A DNA stretch of 64,000 nt from Cupriavidus basilensis. Lineage in GTDB: Bacteria > Pseudomonadota > Gammaproteobacteria > Burkholderiales > Burkholderiaceae. The notes under the pieces are model-generated. The model was not told the DNA's origin, searched no databases, and worked only from the letters and a program-made list of their open reading frames with translations. The first letter of the stretch is position 1, and each line of letters starts with the position of its first letter. A program made the position numbers and the translations under genes. The stretch is from assembly GCF_000876015.1 (NCBI RefSeq), contig NZ_BBQM01000022.1, positions 124,001 through 188,000 of the forward strand, written 5' to 3'. Positions 8,793-18,238 of the stretch are shown here, in pieces.

Positions 8793-8824
8793 GCGCCGCC
8801 GCGGCGCGGCTCGCCCAGAAGAAG

Positions 8825-8851
8825 AAACCGGCGCATCGCGCCGGTTTTTTT
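8825..8851 (+). terminator. Terminator after the LysR gene
   Basis: Perfect 10-bp stem AAACCGGCGC / GCGCCGGTTT with ATC loop and a run of T residues. Lies between the convergent LysR gene and fur. Confidence 0.9.
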
Positions 8852-8893
8852 TCGTGGTCGCCGAGAGGATCCCGCCTGCCGCGGGCGGGGCGG

Positions 8894-9325
8894 TCAGCGC
8901 TTGGGGCGGAACTGGCAGTCCTGCTTGATGCAGTTGCCGTACAGCGACAGCGCATGCTCCTGCAGCGCGAAGCCGCGTTCGCTGGCGATGCTCTGCTGGC
9001 GCCGCTCGATCTCGGAATCGTAGAATTCCTCGACGCGGCCGCAGTCGATGCAGACCAGGTGGTCGTGGTGCCTGCCTTCGTTGAGTTCGAAGATAGCCTT
9101 GCCGGATTCGAAGTTGTTGCGCGAGAGCAGGCCCGCCTGCTCGAACTGGGTCAGCACGCGATAGACGGTTGCAAGGCCGATGTCCATCTGTTCGTTGAGC
9201 AGGATGCGATAAACGTCCTCCGCGCTCAGGTGGCGCTGCTCGCTGGTCTGGAAGATCTCGAGGATCTTCAGACGGGGTACGGTCGCTTTGAGACCGATAT
9301 TTTTGAGGTCCGCCGGACTCGGCAT
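8894..9325 (-). CDS. fur: Ferric uptake regulator
   Basis: A 143-aa Fur. N-terminal winged helix (LKATVPRLKILEIFQ; ATVYRVLTQFE recognition helix), hinge, and the metal-binding HHDHLVCIDCG with a second Cys pair (CIKQDC) near the C-terminus. It represses iron acquisition genes when bound to Fe(II). It is divergent from bamE, as in many proteobacteria. The intergenic region contains a weak AT-rich dyad that is not a convincing Fur box. Confidence 0.96.
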   Translation of the reverse strand: MPSPADLKNIGLKATVPRLKILEIFQTSEQRHLSAEDVYRILLNEQMDIGLATVYRVLTQFEQAGLLSRNNFESGKAIFELNEGRHHDHLVCIDCGRVEEFYDSEIERRQQSIASERGFALQEHALSLYGNCIKQDCQFRPKR

Positions 9326-9523
9326 GGGCGTGACTCCCTAGAGTACAATGTCTGGATTATTGAATCATAAGGGTTTTGGCGGCAAAAGTCGCCTCGGCGG
9401 TTGCCTGGGCGCCGCCGGCTGCCCCAGGCTGCGCCCGCGATGATGCATCGCCCCAGCCGTCCCGTGGCAATGGCCGCGGGGGCCGGAACCGGCACTTTCC
9501 TCTCCCTTCTAGAAGCGAGATAC

Positions 9524-10207
9524 ATGCGTTCATTTCGTTCGTCCGCCATGCGTCCGACGCTGGTTACTTCTGTGCTGGCCGCTGCCGTGCTGATGGCAGC
9601 GTGCTCCACTTATGACAATACGTCGCGCAAGCTCGCCAACGCGATCACGCCGTACCGTATCAACATCGTGCAAGGCAACTTCGTCTCGCGCGAGGCCGCG
9701 TCCCAGCTGCGCGAAGGGATGACGCGCGACCAGGTCAAGTTCCTGCTCGGCACGCCGCTGCTGACCGACGTCTTCCACGGCAACCGCTGGGACTACTTCT
9801 TCTCGTTCCGCCGCGGCAACACCCCGGTGGTGCAGCAGCGCCACTACACGGTCTTCTTTGACGGCGACAAGCTGGCCAAGTTCGGCGGCGACGAGCTGCC
9901 GTCCGAATACGAGCTGATCGCCGAGATCGACGGCATGAAGGCCCTGCAGGCCAACCAGCGTCCGCTGCGCCGGGAGATCGACGCGGCCGCGGCGGCTTCG
10001 GCGGTCGGCGCGACGCCGCCCGCGCAGCCCGCCGCCACCGCGGCAGCCGATGCCGCTGCTCCGGCCGCTCCGGCCGCCCCAACGGATGCAGCGGCGTCCA
10101 GCCCCGCCGGCAGCGCCGCCCCGGCCCCCGCCGCCAGCCCGATCTCCGGCAAGCTGACCGAGGATTCCGCCTCGGCGCCGGTCGGCGGCCAGCCGCCCGC
10201 GAACTGA
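9524..10207 (+). CDS. bamE: Outer membrane protein assembly factor BamE (OmlA/SmpA) with long C-terminal tail
   Basis: A 227-aa lipoprotein: signal peptide with lipobox-like LMAAC, then the SmpA/OmlA domain (about residues 40-130; REGMTRDQVKFLLGTPLL, NRWDYFFSF). BamE is part of the BAM complex that inserts outer-membrane beta-barrels. ATG 9524 gives the lipoprotein signal; ATG 9548 is an alternative. The last 85 or so residues are Ala/Pro-rich, making the protein about twice the E. coli length; the tail looks disordered. Divergent from fur; a TACAAT element at 9344-9349 may be its -10. Confidence 0.93.
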   Translation: MRSFRSSAMRPTLVTSVLAAAVLMAACSTYDNTSRKLANAITPYRINIVQGNFVSREAASQLREGMTRDQVKFLLGTPLLTDVFHGNRWDYFFSFRRGNTPVVQQRHYTVFFDGDKLAKFGGDELPSEYELIAEIDGMKALQANQRPLRREIDAAAAASAVGATPPAQPAATAAADAAAPAAPAAPTDAAASSPAGSAAPAPAASPISGKLTEDSASAPVGGQPPAN

Positions 10208-10238
10208 ATGTCCCGCCGGGCCGCCGCGCCCGGACACC

Positions 10239-10266
10239 GGCCGGCCGCGTGGCCGGCCTTTTTTTC
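10239..10266 (+). terminator. Terminator after bamE
   Basis: Stem GGCCGGCC / GGCCGGCC around GCGT, followed by a run of T residues, before dapB. Confidence 0.85.
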
Positions 10267-10282
10267 CGCTAGCTGACACGCC

Positions 10283-11080
10283 ATGAATATCGCCATCGCA
10301 GGTGCCTCCGGCCGCATGGGCCGCATGCTGATCGAACACGTTCTCGCCACCGCAGGCGTGACCCTGACCGGCGCGCTGGACGTGCCGGGCGCGCCGGCCC
10401 TGGGCCAGGACGCCGGGCTGGTGCTGGGCCGCGCCACCGGCGTGACGATCACGTCCGACATCGAGGCGGCGCTGGCCGGCGCCGACTGCCTGATCGACTT
10501 CACCCGCCCCGAAGGCACGCTGGCGCACCTCGCCGTGGCCGAGCGCCTCGGCGTCAAGATGGTGATCGGCACCACCGGCTTCGACGACGCCGGCCGCGCC
10601 GCGCTGGCCGCCGCCGCCGGGCGCATCGGCGTGGTCTTCGCCGCCAACATGAGCGTGGGCGTGAACGCCACCTTCAAGCTGCTGGAGATGGCGGCGAAGC
10701 TGCTGTCCTCGGGCTACGACATCGAGGTGATCGAGGCCCACCACCGCCACAAGGTGGACGCGCCGTCCGGCACCGCGCTGGCGATGGGCGAGGTGGTGGC
10801 CAAGGCGCTCGGCCGCGACCTCAAGACCTGCGGCGTGTTCGCGCGCGAAGGCCACACCGGCCCGCGCGACCCGCAGTCGATCGGCTTCGCCACCGTGCGC
10901 GGCGGCGACATCGTGGGCGACCACACCGTGATGTTCGCCGGCATCGGCGAGCGCATCGAGATCACGCACAAGTCGTCGAGCCGCCAGTCCTACGCCGACG
11001 GCGCGGTGCGCGCGGCGCTGTTCCTGGCCGACAAGCCCGCCGGCCTGTTCGACATGCAGGACGTGCTGGGCCTCAAGTAA
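10283..11080 (+). CDS. dapB: 4-hydroxy-tetrahydrodipicolinate reductase
   Basis: A 265-aa DapB that reduces HTPA in the diaminopimelate/lysine pathway. N-terminal NAD(P) fold IAGASGRMGR, the DFTRPEG motif, the signature EAHHRHKVDAPSGTAL (catalytic His and Lys), and the conserved C-terminal domain. Length normal. A terminator separates it from bamE, so it probably has its own promoter. Confidence 0.97.
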   Translation: MNIAIAGASGRMGRMLIEHVLATAGVTLTGALDVPGAPALGQDAGLVLGRATGVTITSDIEAALAGADCLIDFTRPEGTLAHLAVAERLGVKMVIGTTGFDDAGRAALAAAAGRIGVVFAANMSVGVNATFKLLEMAAKLLSSGYDIEVIEAHHRHKVDAPSGTALAMGEVVAKALGRDLKTCGVFAREGHTGPRDPQSIGFATVRGGDIVGDHTVMFAGIGERIEITHKSSSRQSYADGAVRAALFLADKPAGLFDMQDVLGLK

Positions 11081-11112
11081 GGGGGCCGTGCCGCGCCGTC
11101 TGTCCCGACGGT

Positions 11113-11118
11113 TATAAT
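11113..11118 (+). promoter_or_regulatory. Candidate -10 of the leuS operon
   Basis: A perfect TATAAT hexamer in the dapB-leuS gap, 105 bases before the leuS start. No recognisable -35 at 16-18 bases upstream, so support is from the hexamer and location only. Confidence 0.45.
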
Positions 11119-11222
11119 CGGCACTTTCGGCATTCCAGCGCAGGCGGGCGCCGCAAGGCAGCCCGCCGCTTTTCTTTTCCACGCTTTTCCGCCCGTCAAC
11201 GCGCCTCGCCGTTGTCCTGAAC

Positions 11223-13847
11223 ATGCAAGACAAATACCTTCCCTCCGCCGTTGAACAAGCCGCCCAGCAACACTGGCAAGCCATCGATGCCTACCGCGTG
11301 ACGGAACAGGCAACGCTGGCCGACGGCAGCGAGAAGCCGAAGTTCTATGCCTGCTCGATGCTGCCGTACCCGTCGGGCAAGCTGCACATGGGACACGTGC
11401 GCAACTACACCATCAACGACGTGATGGCGCGCCACCTGCGCATGACGGGGCACAACGTGCTGATGCCGATGGGCTGGGACGCGTTCGGCATGCCCGCCGA
11501 GAACGCCGCGCTCAACAACGGCGTGGCGCCGGCGGCCTGGACCTACGACAACATCGCGTACATGAAGAAGCAGATGCAGTCGATGGGCCTGGCCATCGAC
11601 TGGTCGCGCGAGGTCGCCACCTGCAGCCCGGACTACTACCGCTGGAACCAGTGGCTGTTCCTCAAGATGCTGGAAAAGGGCATCGCCTACCGCAAGACCG
11701 GCACCGTGAACTGGGACCCGGTCGACCAGACCGTGCTGGCCAACGAGCAGGTCATCGACGGGCGCGGCTGGCGCTCGGGCGCGCTGGTGGAAAAGCGCGA
11801 GATCCCGATGTACTACCTGCGCATCACCGAGTACGCCGAGGAACTGCTGGGCGACCTCGACGGCCTCGGCTGGCCCGAGCGCGTCAAGATCATGCAGCAG
11901 AACTGGATCGGCAAGAGCGTGGGCGTGCGCTTCGCGTTCCCGCACGACATCGCCGGCGACGACGGCAAGCCGATCGGCGACGGCAAGCTGTACGTGTTCA
12001 CCACGCGCGCCGACACCATCATGGGCGTGACCTTCTGCGCGGTCGCCGCCGAGCACCCGCTGGCCGCGCACGCGGCCGCCGCCAACCCGGCGCTGGCCGC
12101 CTTCATCGACGAGTGCAAGCACGGCTCGGTGATGGAAGCCGACATGGCCACGATGGAAAAGAAGGGCATGCCCACCGGCCTGAAGGTTACGCATCCGCTC
12201 ACCGGCGAGCAGGTCGAGGTGTGGGTCGGCAACTACGTGCTGATGAGCTACGGCGACGGCGCCGTGATGGGCGTGCCCGCGCACGACGAGCGCGACTTCG
12301 CCTTCGCCAACAAGTACGGCCTGCCGATCCGGCAGGTGGTCGACGTGAAGGGCCAGCCGTTCTCCACCGAAGCGTGGCAGGAATGGTACGGCGACAAGGA
12401 GCACGGCACCTGCATCCACAGCGGCAGGTACGACGGCCTCGGCTACCAGGCCGCGGTCGAGGCGATTGCCGCCGACCTCGGCGCGAAGGGCCTCGGCGAG
12501 AAGAAGACCACCTGGCGTTTGCGCGACTGGGGCATCTCGCGCCAGCGCTACTGGGGCACGCCGATCCCGCTGATCCACTGCGAGGACTGCGGCGTGGTGC
12601 CGGTGCCCGAGCAGGACCTGCCGGTGGTGCTGCCCGAAGACCTGGTGCCGGACGGCACCGGCAACCCGCTGGCCAAGGACGCGCGCTTCCTCGCGTGCGC
12701 GTGCCCGTCGTGCGGCAAGCCGGCGCGGCGCGAGACCGACACGATGGACACCTTCATCGACTCGTGCTGGTACTACATGCGCTACACCAGCCCGGACGCC
12801 GCCGCGATGGTCGACGGCCGCAACGATTACTGGATGCCGATGGACCAGTACATCGGCGGCATCGAGCACGCCATCCTGCACCTGCTGTACGCGCGCTTCT
12901 GGACCAAGGTCATGCGCGACATGGGCCTGGTCGGGTTCGGCGAGCCGTTCACCAACCTGCTCACCCAGGGCATGGTGCTCAACGACACCTACTACCGCGA
13001 GGACGCGGCCGGCAAGAAGACCTGGTACAACCCGGCCGAGGTCGAGGTCAGCACCGACGAGCGCGGCCGTCCGCTGGGCGCCGTGCTCAAGGCCGACGGC
13101 CAGCCGGTGGTGATCGGCGGCGTGGAGAAGATGTCGAAGTCCAAGAACAACGGCATCGACCCGCAGGCCCTGATCGACCAGTACGGTGCCGACACCGCGC
13201 GCCTGTTCGTCATGTTCGCCGCGCCGCCCGAGCAGCAGCTCGAATGGAGCGGCTCCGGCGTGGAAGGCGCGTCGCGCTTCCTGCGCCGCGTGTGGAACTA
13301 CGGCCATGCCAACGCCGGGGCGATCGCCGCGGCCGGCGCCGGCGCGCAGTACGGCGACGGCGACGCGGCGCTGCGCCGCGAGCTGCACGGCGTGCTCAAG
13401 CAGGCCAACTACGACTACCAGCGCATCCAGTACAACACCGTGGTGTCCGCCACCATGAAGATGCTCAACGCGCTCGAAGGCGCCAAGGCCGCCACCCCGG
13501 CCGCGCGCCGCGAGGGCTTCGGCATCCTGCTGCGCGTGCTGTACCCGGTGGTGCCGCACATCACCCACGGCCTGTGGCAGGAACTCGGCTACGCCACGCA
13601 GTACGGCGACCTGCTCGACGCGCCGTGGCCGCAGGTGGACGAATCCGCGCTGGTGCAGAGCGAGCTCGAACTGGTGCTGCAGATCAACGGCAAGGTGCGC
13701 GGCAGCCTGACGGTGCCGGCCGATGCCGACCGCGCCGCCATCGAGGCCGTGGCCGCCGCCAGCGAGACCGTCGCCAAGTTCGCCAACGGCGCCGCGCCCA
13801 AGAAGATCGTGGTGGTGCCGGGGCGCCTCGTCAACGTGGTGCTGTAA
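11223..13847 (+). CDS. leuS: Leucyl-tRNA synthetase
   Basis: An 874-aa class Ia synthetase. HIGH-type motif PYPSGKLHMGHVRNY near residue 40, CP1 editing domain in the middle (around residues 225-420), KMSKS as VEKMSKSKNNG near residue 640, and a C-terminal anticodon-binding region. Length matches bacterial LeuRS. It leads a probable operon leuS-lptE-holA, an order found in many proteobacteria. Confidence 0.98.
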   Translation: MQDKYLPSAVEQAAQQHWQAIDAYRVTEQATLADGSEKPKFYACSMLPYPSGKLHMGHVRNYTINDVMARHLRMTGHNVLMPMGWDAFGMPAENAALNNGVAPAAWTYDNIAYMKKQMQSMGLAIDWSREVATCSPDYYRWNQWLFLKMLEKGIAYRKTGTVNWDPVDQTVLANEQVIDGRGWRSGALVEKREIPMYYLRITEYAEELLGDLDGLGWPERVKIMQQNWIGKSVGVRFAFPHDIAGDDGKPIGDGKLYVFTTRADTIMGVTFCAVAAEHPLAAHAAAANPALAAFIDECKHGSVMEADMATMEKKGMPTGLKVTHPLTGEQVEVWVGNYVLMSYGDGAVMGVPAHDERDFAFANKYGLPIRQVVDVKGQPFSTEAWQEWYGDKEHGTCIHSGRYDGLGYQAAVEAIAADLGAKGLGEKKTTWRLRDWGISRQRYWGTPIPLIHCEDCGVVPVPEQDLPVVLPEDLVPDGTGNPLAKDARFLACACPSCGKPARRETDTMDTFIDSCWYYMRYTSPDAAAMVDGRNDYWMPMDQYIGGIEHAILHLLYARFWTKVMRDMGLVGFGEPFTNLLTQGMVLNDTYYREDAAGKKTWYNPAEVEVSTDERGRPLGAVLKADGQPVVIGGVEKMSKSKNNGIDPQALIDQYGADTARLFVMFAAPPEQQLEWSGSGVEGASRFLRRVWNYGHANAGAIAAAGAGAQYGDGDAALRRELHGVLKQANYDYQRIQYNTVVSATMKMLNALEGAKAATPAARREGFGILLRVLYPVVPHITHGLWQELGYATQYGDLLDAPWPQVDESALVQSELELVLQINGKVRGSLTVPADADRAAIEAVAAASETVAKFANGAAPKKIVVVPGRLVNVVL

Positions 13848-13909
13848 GGCACCGCCGCCACCAGCCTCAAGCCAAGCCCGTGACCAAGCCAAGGAGGGAG
13901 TTGCCCGGT

Positions 13910-14455
13910 ATGGATCGACAGACCGACCGACACGCGGACCGACCAGCGCAGGACCGCCCCGCGCGGGGCCGGCGCATGGTCCTGGCGGCGCTGCTGGCGG
14001 CCGGCCTGGTGGCCGGCTGCGGCTTTCACATGCGCGGCAACGCGGACTTCGCGTTCAAGAAGCTGTACCTGAGCATCCCCGCCAACTCGCTGATGGGCTC
14101 GGACCTGCGCCGCGCCATCCGCAACGGCTCGGATACCGTGATCGTGGCCGACCCCAAGGAAGCCGACGCGCTGCTCGACGTGCTGCAGGACACGCGGACC
14201 AAGACCATCCTGTCGCTGACCACCACCGGCGTGGTGCGCGAATACCGGCTGACCCAGCGCTTCACCTTCCGCCTGCGCGATGCCGGCGGCCAGGAACTGA
14301 TCGCGCCGTCGCAACTGGTGCTCACGCGCGACCTGACCTACAACGAAGCCAACACGCTGGCCAAGGACTACGAAGAGCAGCAGCTCTACCGCGACATGCA
14401 GCGCGACATCGTGCAGCAGCTGATCCGCCGGCTGGCCTCGGTCAAGGCGATCTGA
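13910..14455 (+). CDS. lptE: LPS-assembly lipoprotein LptE
   Basis: A 181-aa lipoprotein: signal peptide and lipobox LVAGC at about residues 34-38, then the conserved GFHMRG start of the mature protein and the LptE domain. LptE plugs the LptD barrel that places lipopolysaccharide in the outer membrane. ATG 13910 is chosen because AAGGAGGG lies 12 bases upstream; GTG 13880 is an alternative in the same frame. Between leuS and holA, as expected. Confidence 0.93.
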   Translation: MDRQTDRHADRPAQDRPARGRRMVLAALLAAGLVAGCGFHMRGNADFAFKKLYLSIPANSLMGSDLRRAIRNGSDTVIVADPKEADALLDVLQDTRTKTILSLTTTGVVREYRLTQRFTFRLRDAGGQELIAPSQLVLTRDLTYNEANTLAKDYEEQQLYRDMQRDIVQQLIRRLASVKAI

Positions 14456-14466
14456 GCCGCGCCGGC

Positions 14467-15507
14467 ATGCAGCTCAAGCTCGACGGACTCGACGCCCACC
14501 TGCGCCAGGCCAAGGCACGCGGGCTGGCCCCGCTCTACGTGGTGCACGGCGACGAGCACCTGCTGGTGCTGGAGGCGGTCGACCGGCTGCGCCAGGCCGC
14601 GCGCGAGGCCGGCTTCAGCGAGCGCGAGGTGCTCTCCGCCGAGCGCGGCTTCAACTGGGGTCAGGTGGTCCAGGCGCAGCAGTCGATGTCGCTGTTCGGC
14701 GACCGCAAGATCGTCGAGCTGCGCATTCCCTCCGGCAAGCCCGGCAAGGACGGCGGCGAGGCGCTGCGCGCGGTGGCGGCCCAGCCCTCGCCCGACGTGC
14801 TGATGCTGGTCACGCTGCCGCGCCTGGATTTCGCCACGGCCAAGTCGGCGTGGTTCCAGGCGCTCGAAGGCGCCGGCGTCTCGCTCAAGATCGACGCGGT
14901 CGACCGCACCCGCCTGCCGGCCTGGGTGGGCGAGCGCCTCGCGCTGCAGCAGCAGCGCGTGGAGCCCGGCGAGCCGGGCCGGCGCGCGCTGCAGTTCGTC
15001 GCCGACAAGGTCGAGGGCAACCTGCTCGCCGCCCACCAGGAAATCCAGAAGCTCGGCCTGCTCTACCCGGCCGGCGTGCTGACCTTCGAGCAGGTGCACG
15101 ACGCCGTGCTCAACGTGGCCCGCTACGACGTCTTCAAGCTCTCCGAAGCCATGCTCGGCGGCGACGTGCCGCGGCTGGTGCGCATGCTCGAAGGGCTGCG
15201 CGGCGAAGGCCAGGCCACGGTGCTGGTGCTGTGGGCGCTGACCGAGGAAATTCGCGTATTATCCAAGGTCCGGCAAGGGCTGGCCGCCGGCAAGCTGGCC
15301 GGCGTCCTGACGCGCGAGCTGCGCATCTGGGGGCCGCGCGAGAAGCTGGTGCCGCAGGCCGCGCAGCGCCTCTCGCTGGCGCAGCTCGAAGCCGCGCTGG
15401 CGATGGCCGCGAAGCTGGACCGGCAGGTCAAGGGCCTGCGCGCCGAGGGCATGCCGGCCGAGCCGTGGGACGGCCTGCTGCAACTGGCGCTGCTTGTTGC
15501 CAGGTAG
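14467..15507 (+). CDS. holA: DNA polymerase III subunit delta
   Basis: A 346-aa clamp-loader delta subunit. The N-terminal domain includes PLYVVHGDEHLLVLEA (AAA+-like, no functional Walker A as is normal for delta), then FGDRKIVELR; the C-terminal collar domain is helical. It opens the beta clamp during loading. Starts 11 bases after lptE. Its 3' end runs into a small cluster of AGGTAG repeats. Confidence 0.93.
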   Translation: MQLKLDGLDAHLRQAKARGLAPLYVVHGDEHLLVLEAVDRLRQAAREAGFSEREVLSAERGFNWGQVVQAQQSMSLFGDRKIVELRIPSGKPGKDGGEALRAVAAQPSPDVLMLVTLPRLDFATAKSAWFQALEGAGVSLKIDAVDRTRLPAWVGERLALQQQRVEPGEPGRRALQFVADKVEGNLLAAHQEIQKLGLLYPAGVLTFEQVHDAVLNVARYDVFKLSEAMLGGDVPRLVRMLEGLRGEGQATVLVLWALTEEIRVLSKVRQGLAAGKLAGVLTRELRIWGPREKLVPQAAQRLSLAQLEAALAMAAKLDRQVKGLRAEGMPAEPWDGLLQLALLVAR

Positions 15508-15543
15508 ACCCGGCCAGGTAGCCAGGTAGATTCGGCAAGGTAG
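15502..15543. repeat. Four AGGTAG units at the holA stop
   Basis: AGGTAG recurs at 15502, 15516, 15524 and 15538, two of them within the longer copy AGGTAGACCCGGC. The first includes the holA stop codon. It looks like local slippage duplication; no function is evident. Confidence 0.8.
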
Positions 15544-15631
15544 ACCCGGCCCGCTGCGGGCCTGCCACGATCCCTTCACGCCGCGCCGGCAAGATACACG
15601 CATTGAGGGCCGCGCTTTGCCGGCCAGGACT

Positions 15632-16912
15632 ATGAACGAGCTCGATCTCAAGCAATACATGGAACGCGTCGGCCAGCAGGCCCGCGCCGCCTCGCGCGCG
15701 ATGGCGCGCGCCTCCACCGCCGACAAGAACCGCGCGCTGCTGACCATCGCCGCCGCGATCCGCCGCGACGCCGCGCGCCTCAAGGCGGTCAACGCGCGCG
15801 ACGTCGAGCGCGCCCGCGCCAACGGCCAGGACGCCGCCTTCATCGACCGCCTGACGCTGTCGGACAAGGCCATCGACGTGATGGCCGCCGGCCTCGAGCA
15901 GATCGCCGCGCTGGCCGACCCGATCGGCGAGATCAGCAACATGAAATACCGCCCGACCGGCATCCAGGTCGGCCAGATGCGCGTGCCGCTGGGCGTGATC
16001 GGCATCATCTACGAGTCGCGTCCCAACGTGACCATCGACGCGGCGGCGCTGTGCCTGAAGTCCGGCAACGCCACCATCCTGCGCGGCGGCTCCGAGGCGA
16101 TCGAGTCCAACACCGCGCTGGCCGCGCTGGTGGCCGAGGGCCTGGCCGCGGCCGGCCTGCCGCAGCAGGCCGTGCAGGTGATCGAGACCATCGACCGCGC
16201 CGCCGTCGGCCGGCTCGTCACCATGACCGAATACGTCGACGTGATCGTGCCGCGCGGCGGCAAGAGCCTGATCGCGCGCCTGATGGAAGAGGCGCGCGTG
16301 CCGATGATCAAGCACCTCGACGGCATCTGCCACGTCTACATCGACGACGGCGCCGATCTCGACAAGGCCGTGCGCGTCTGCGACAACGCCAAGACCCAGC
16401 GCTACGCGCCGTGCAACACGATGGAGACGCTGCTGGTCGCCGCCGGCGTCGCCGCCGCGGCGCTGCCGCCGCTGTGCCGCATCTACCAGGAAAAGGGCGT
16501 GGAGCTGCGCGTGTGCGCCGCCACCCGCGCCACGCTGGAAGCCGCCGGCTTCACCGGCCTGGTCGACGCCACCGAACAGGACTGGCGCCTGGAATACCTG
16601 GCGCCGGTGCTGGCGATCCGCACCGTGGCCGGGCTCGACGAAGCCATCGCGCACATCAACACCTACGGCTCGGCGCACACCGATTCCATCATCACCGAGA
16701 ACTACACCGCCGGCATGCGCTTCCTGCGCGAGGTGGACTCGGCCAGCGTGATGATCAACGCCTCGACGCGCTTCGCCGACGGCTTCGAGTACGGCCTGGG
16801 CGCCGAGATCGGCATCTCCAACGACAAGCTCCACGCGCGCGGCCCGGTCGGGCTGGAAGGCCTGACCTCGCTCAAGTACGTGGTGTTCGGGCACGGCGAG
16901 ATCCGCACCTGA
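15632..16912 (+). CDS. proA: Gamma-glutamyl phosphate reductase (glutamate-5-semialdehyde dehydrogenase)
   Basis: A 426-aa ProA, second step of proline synthesis, NADPH-dependent. Aldehyde-dehydrogenase fold with VPLGVIGIIYESRPNVT, LRGGSEA and the catalytic Cys in RYAPCNTMETLL. The frame also opens at TTG 15617, but ATG 15632 (MNELDLKQYM) matches the family start. proC is elsewhere in this window (52.5 kb); proB is not here. Confidence 0.96.
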   Translation: MNELDLKQYMERVGQQARAASRAMARASTADKNRALLTIAAAIRRDAARLKAVNARDVERARANGQDAAFIDRLTLSDKAIDVMAAGLEQIAALADPIGEISNMKYRPTGIQVGQMRVPLGVIGIIYESRPNVTIDAAALCLKSGNATILRGGSEAIESNTALAALVAEGLAAAGLPQQAVQVIETIDRAAVGRLVTMTEYVDVIVPRGGKSLIARLMEEARVPMIKHLDGICHVYIDDGADLDKAVRVCDNAKTQRYAPCNTMETLLVAAGVAAAALPPLCRIYQEKGVELRVCAATRATLEAAGFTGLVDATEQDWRLEYLAPVLAIRTVAGLDEAIAHINTYGSAHTDSIITENYTAGMRFLREVDSASVMINASTRFADGFEYGLGAEIGISNDKLHARGPVGLEGLTSLKYVVFGHGEIRT

Positions 16913-16995
16913 GCCGGGGCGGGGCGCCGCCGCCGCGTTTGCCGCAGGCCAACCAGTCCATCAGTCCACCAGTCCACCACCACAAAAGAAGCCAG

Positions 16996-17418
16996 ATGCT
17001 CTGGGTCAAAGCGCTGCACATCGTCTTCGTCGTTTCCTGGTTCGCCGGCCTGTTCTACCTGCCGCGCATCTTCGTCAACCTCGCGCTCGAGACCGATCCG
17101 GCCGGGGTGCGGCGGCTGTTGCTGATGGCGCGCAAGCTGTACCGCTTCATGACCATGCTGGCGGTGCCGGCGCTGGCGTTCGGCCTGTGGCTCTATCTCG
17201 GCTACGGCATCGGGCGCGGCCCGGGGCAGGGCTGGATGCACGCCAAGCTGGCGCTGGTGCTGGTGCTGATCGGCTATCACCACGGCTGCGGCGTGCTGCT
17301 CGGGAAGTTCGAGGGCGGGCGCAACGCGCGCTCGCACACCTTCTACCGCTGGTTCAACGAGTTGCCGGTGCTGGTGCTGCTGGCGGTGGTGATCCTGGTG
17401 GTGGTCAAGCCGTTCTGA
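16996..17418 (+). CDS. hemJ: Protoporphyrinogen IX oxidase HemJ (UPF0093)
   Basis: A 140-aa integral membrane protein with four predicted helices. The start LWVKALHIVFVVSWFAGLFYLPR carries the conserved His8 and the AGLFYLPRIFV motif of HemJ, which oxidises protoporphyrinogen IX in heme synthesis in bacteria lacking HemG/HemY; WMHAKLALV carries the conserved Lys region. Ribosome binding site AAGAAG precedes ATG 16996. CopD-like proteins are distant relatives, but length and motifs favour HemJ. Confidence 0.88.
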   Translation: MLWVKALHIVFVVSWFAGLFYLPRIFVNLALETDPAGVRRLLLMARKLYRFMTMLAVPALAFGLWLYLGYGIGRGPGQGWMHAKLALVLVLIGYHHGCGVLLGKFEGGRNARSHTFYRWFNELPVLVLLAVVILVVVKPF

Positions 17419-17548
17419 GGCCCGCGGCGGCCGCGTGGCGGCGCCAGCGCGCCGCGGCGTTTTCCCGTATCGTTTCCGGCTGGTTCCGTTTTCCCGTTTC
17501 CCCACCGTCCCAAGCGCCGTTGTCTCGCGCCACCCCCGTCCAGAGGAC

Positions 17549-18157
17549 ATGATGAGCAAGCAGGTCGACTACTATCTTTCCCCGCAATCGCCTTTCGTCT
17601 ACCTAGGGCATGCACGCTTTGCCGCGCTGGCGGCGAAGCACGGCGTGCAGGTCAACCTCAAGCCCTGCGACCTGGGCAAGGTGTTCTCGGTGTCCGGCGG
17701 CCTGCCGCTGGCGCAGCGCCCGCCGCAGCGCCAGGCCTACCGGCTGGTGGAGCTGGCGCGCTGGAGCGAGTTCCTGGGCGTGCCGCTCAATCCGCACCCG
17801 ACCTACTTCCCGGTCTCCGGCGACCCCGCCGCCCGGCTGATCATCGCCGTGCAGCTGGCCCAGGGCACCGCCCGCGCGATGGAGCTGGTCGGCGTGGTCG
17901 GCCGCGCGCTGTGGGCCGAGCAGCGCAACATCGCCGACGCCGCCACGCTGGTCCAGCTCGCCGACGGCATCGGCCTGGACGGCGCCGCCATGCTCAAGGC
18001 CAGCGAGGCCCAGGCGGTGCAGGCGGACTACGCCCGCCACACCCAGGACGCGATCTCCGCCGGCGCCTTCGGCGCGCCGTGGTTCGTCTACGAGGGCCAG
18101 CCCTACTGGGGCCAGGACCGGCTGGACTTCCTCGAGCGCGCCTTCGCGGCCGGCTGA
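17549..18157 (+). CDS. 2-hydroxychromene-2-carboxylate isomerase / kappa-class GST-like (DsbA fold)
   Basis: About 202 aa. The thioredoxin-fold start DYYLSPQSPFVYLG with the catalytic Ser in SPQSP, an alpha-helical insert, and the C-terminal GAFGAPWFVYEGQPYWGQDRL are typical of the NahD/HCCA isomerase family, which uses glutathione. In aromatic-degraders the enzyme isomerises a naphthalene intermediate; no such pathway is nearby, so the real substrate is unknown. ATG 17549 or 17552 are equally good starts behind CAGAGGA. Confidence 0.85.
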   Translation: MMSKQVDYYLSPQSPFVYLGHARFAALAAKHGVQVNLKPCDLGKVFSVSGGLPLAQRPPQRQAYRLVELARWSEFLGVPLNPHPTYFPVSGDPAARLIIAVQLAQGTARAMELVGVVGRALWAEQRNIADAATLVQLADGIGLDGAAMLKASEAQAVQADYARHTQDAISAGAFGAPWFVYEGQPYWGQDRLDFLERAFAAG

Positions 18158-18195
18158 CGCCCCGCGGCGCGGTACACTGCGCGCTATCCGACCCC

Positions 18196-18217
18196 GTCCG
18201 CCGCGGCGGACGTTTTT
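18196..18217 (+). terminator. Probable terminator before the rlmL-like gene
   Basis: Palindrome GTCCGCCGCGGCGGAC followed by GTTTTTG, placed 38 bases after the isomerase stop. Confidence 0.7.
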
Positions 18218-18238
18218 GTTTGCAGGAAACCCCAAGCC

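Noticed and set aside
9354..9372. AT-rich dyad-like stretch in the fur-bamE gap as a Fur box
   Set aside because: Only about 8 of 19 positions fit the classical Fur consensus, mostly in one half; too weak to call.
11196..13892. 898-aa antisense frame over leuS
   Set aside because: Low-complexity His/Val/Arg/Ala composition typical of a GC-driven shadow; leuS is unambiguous.
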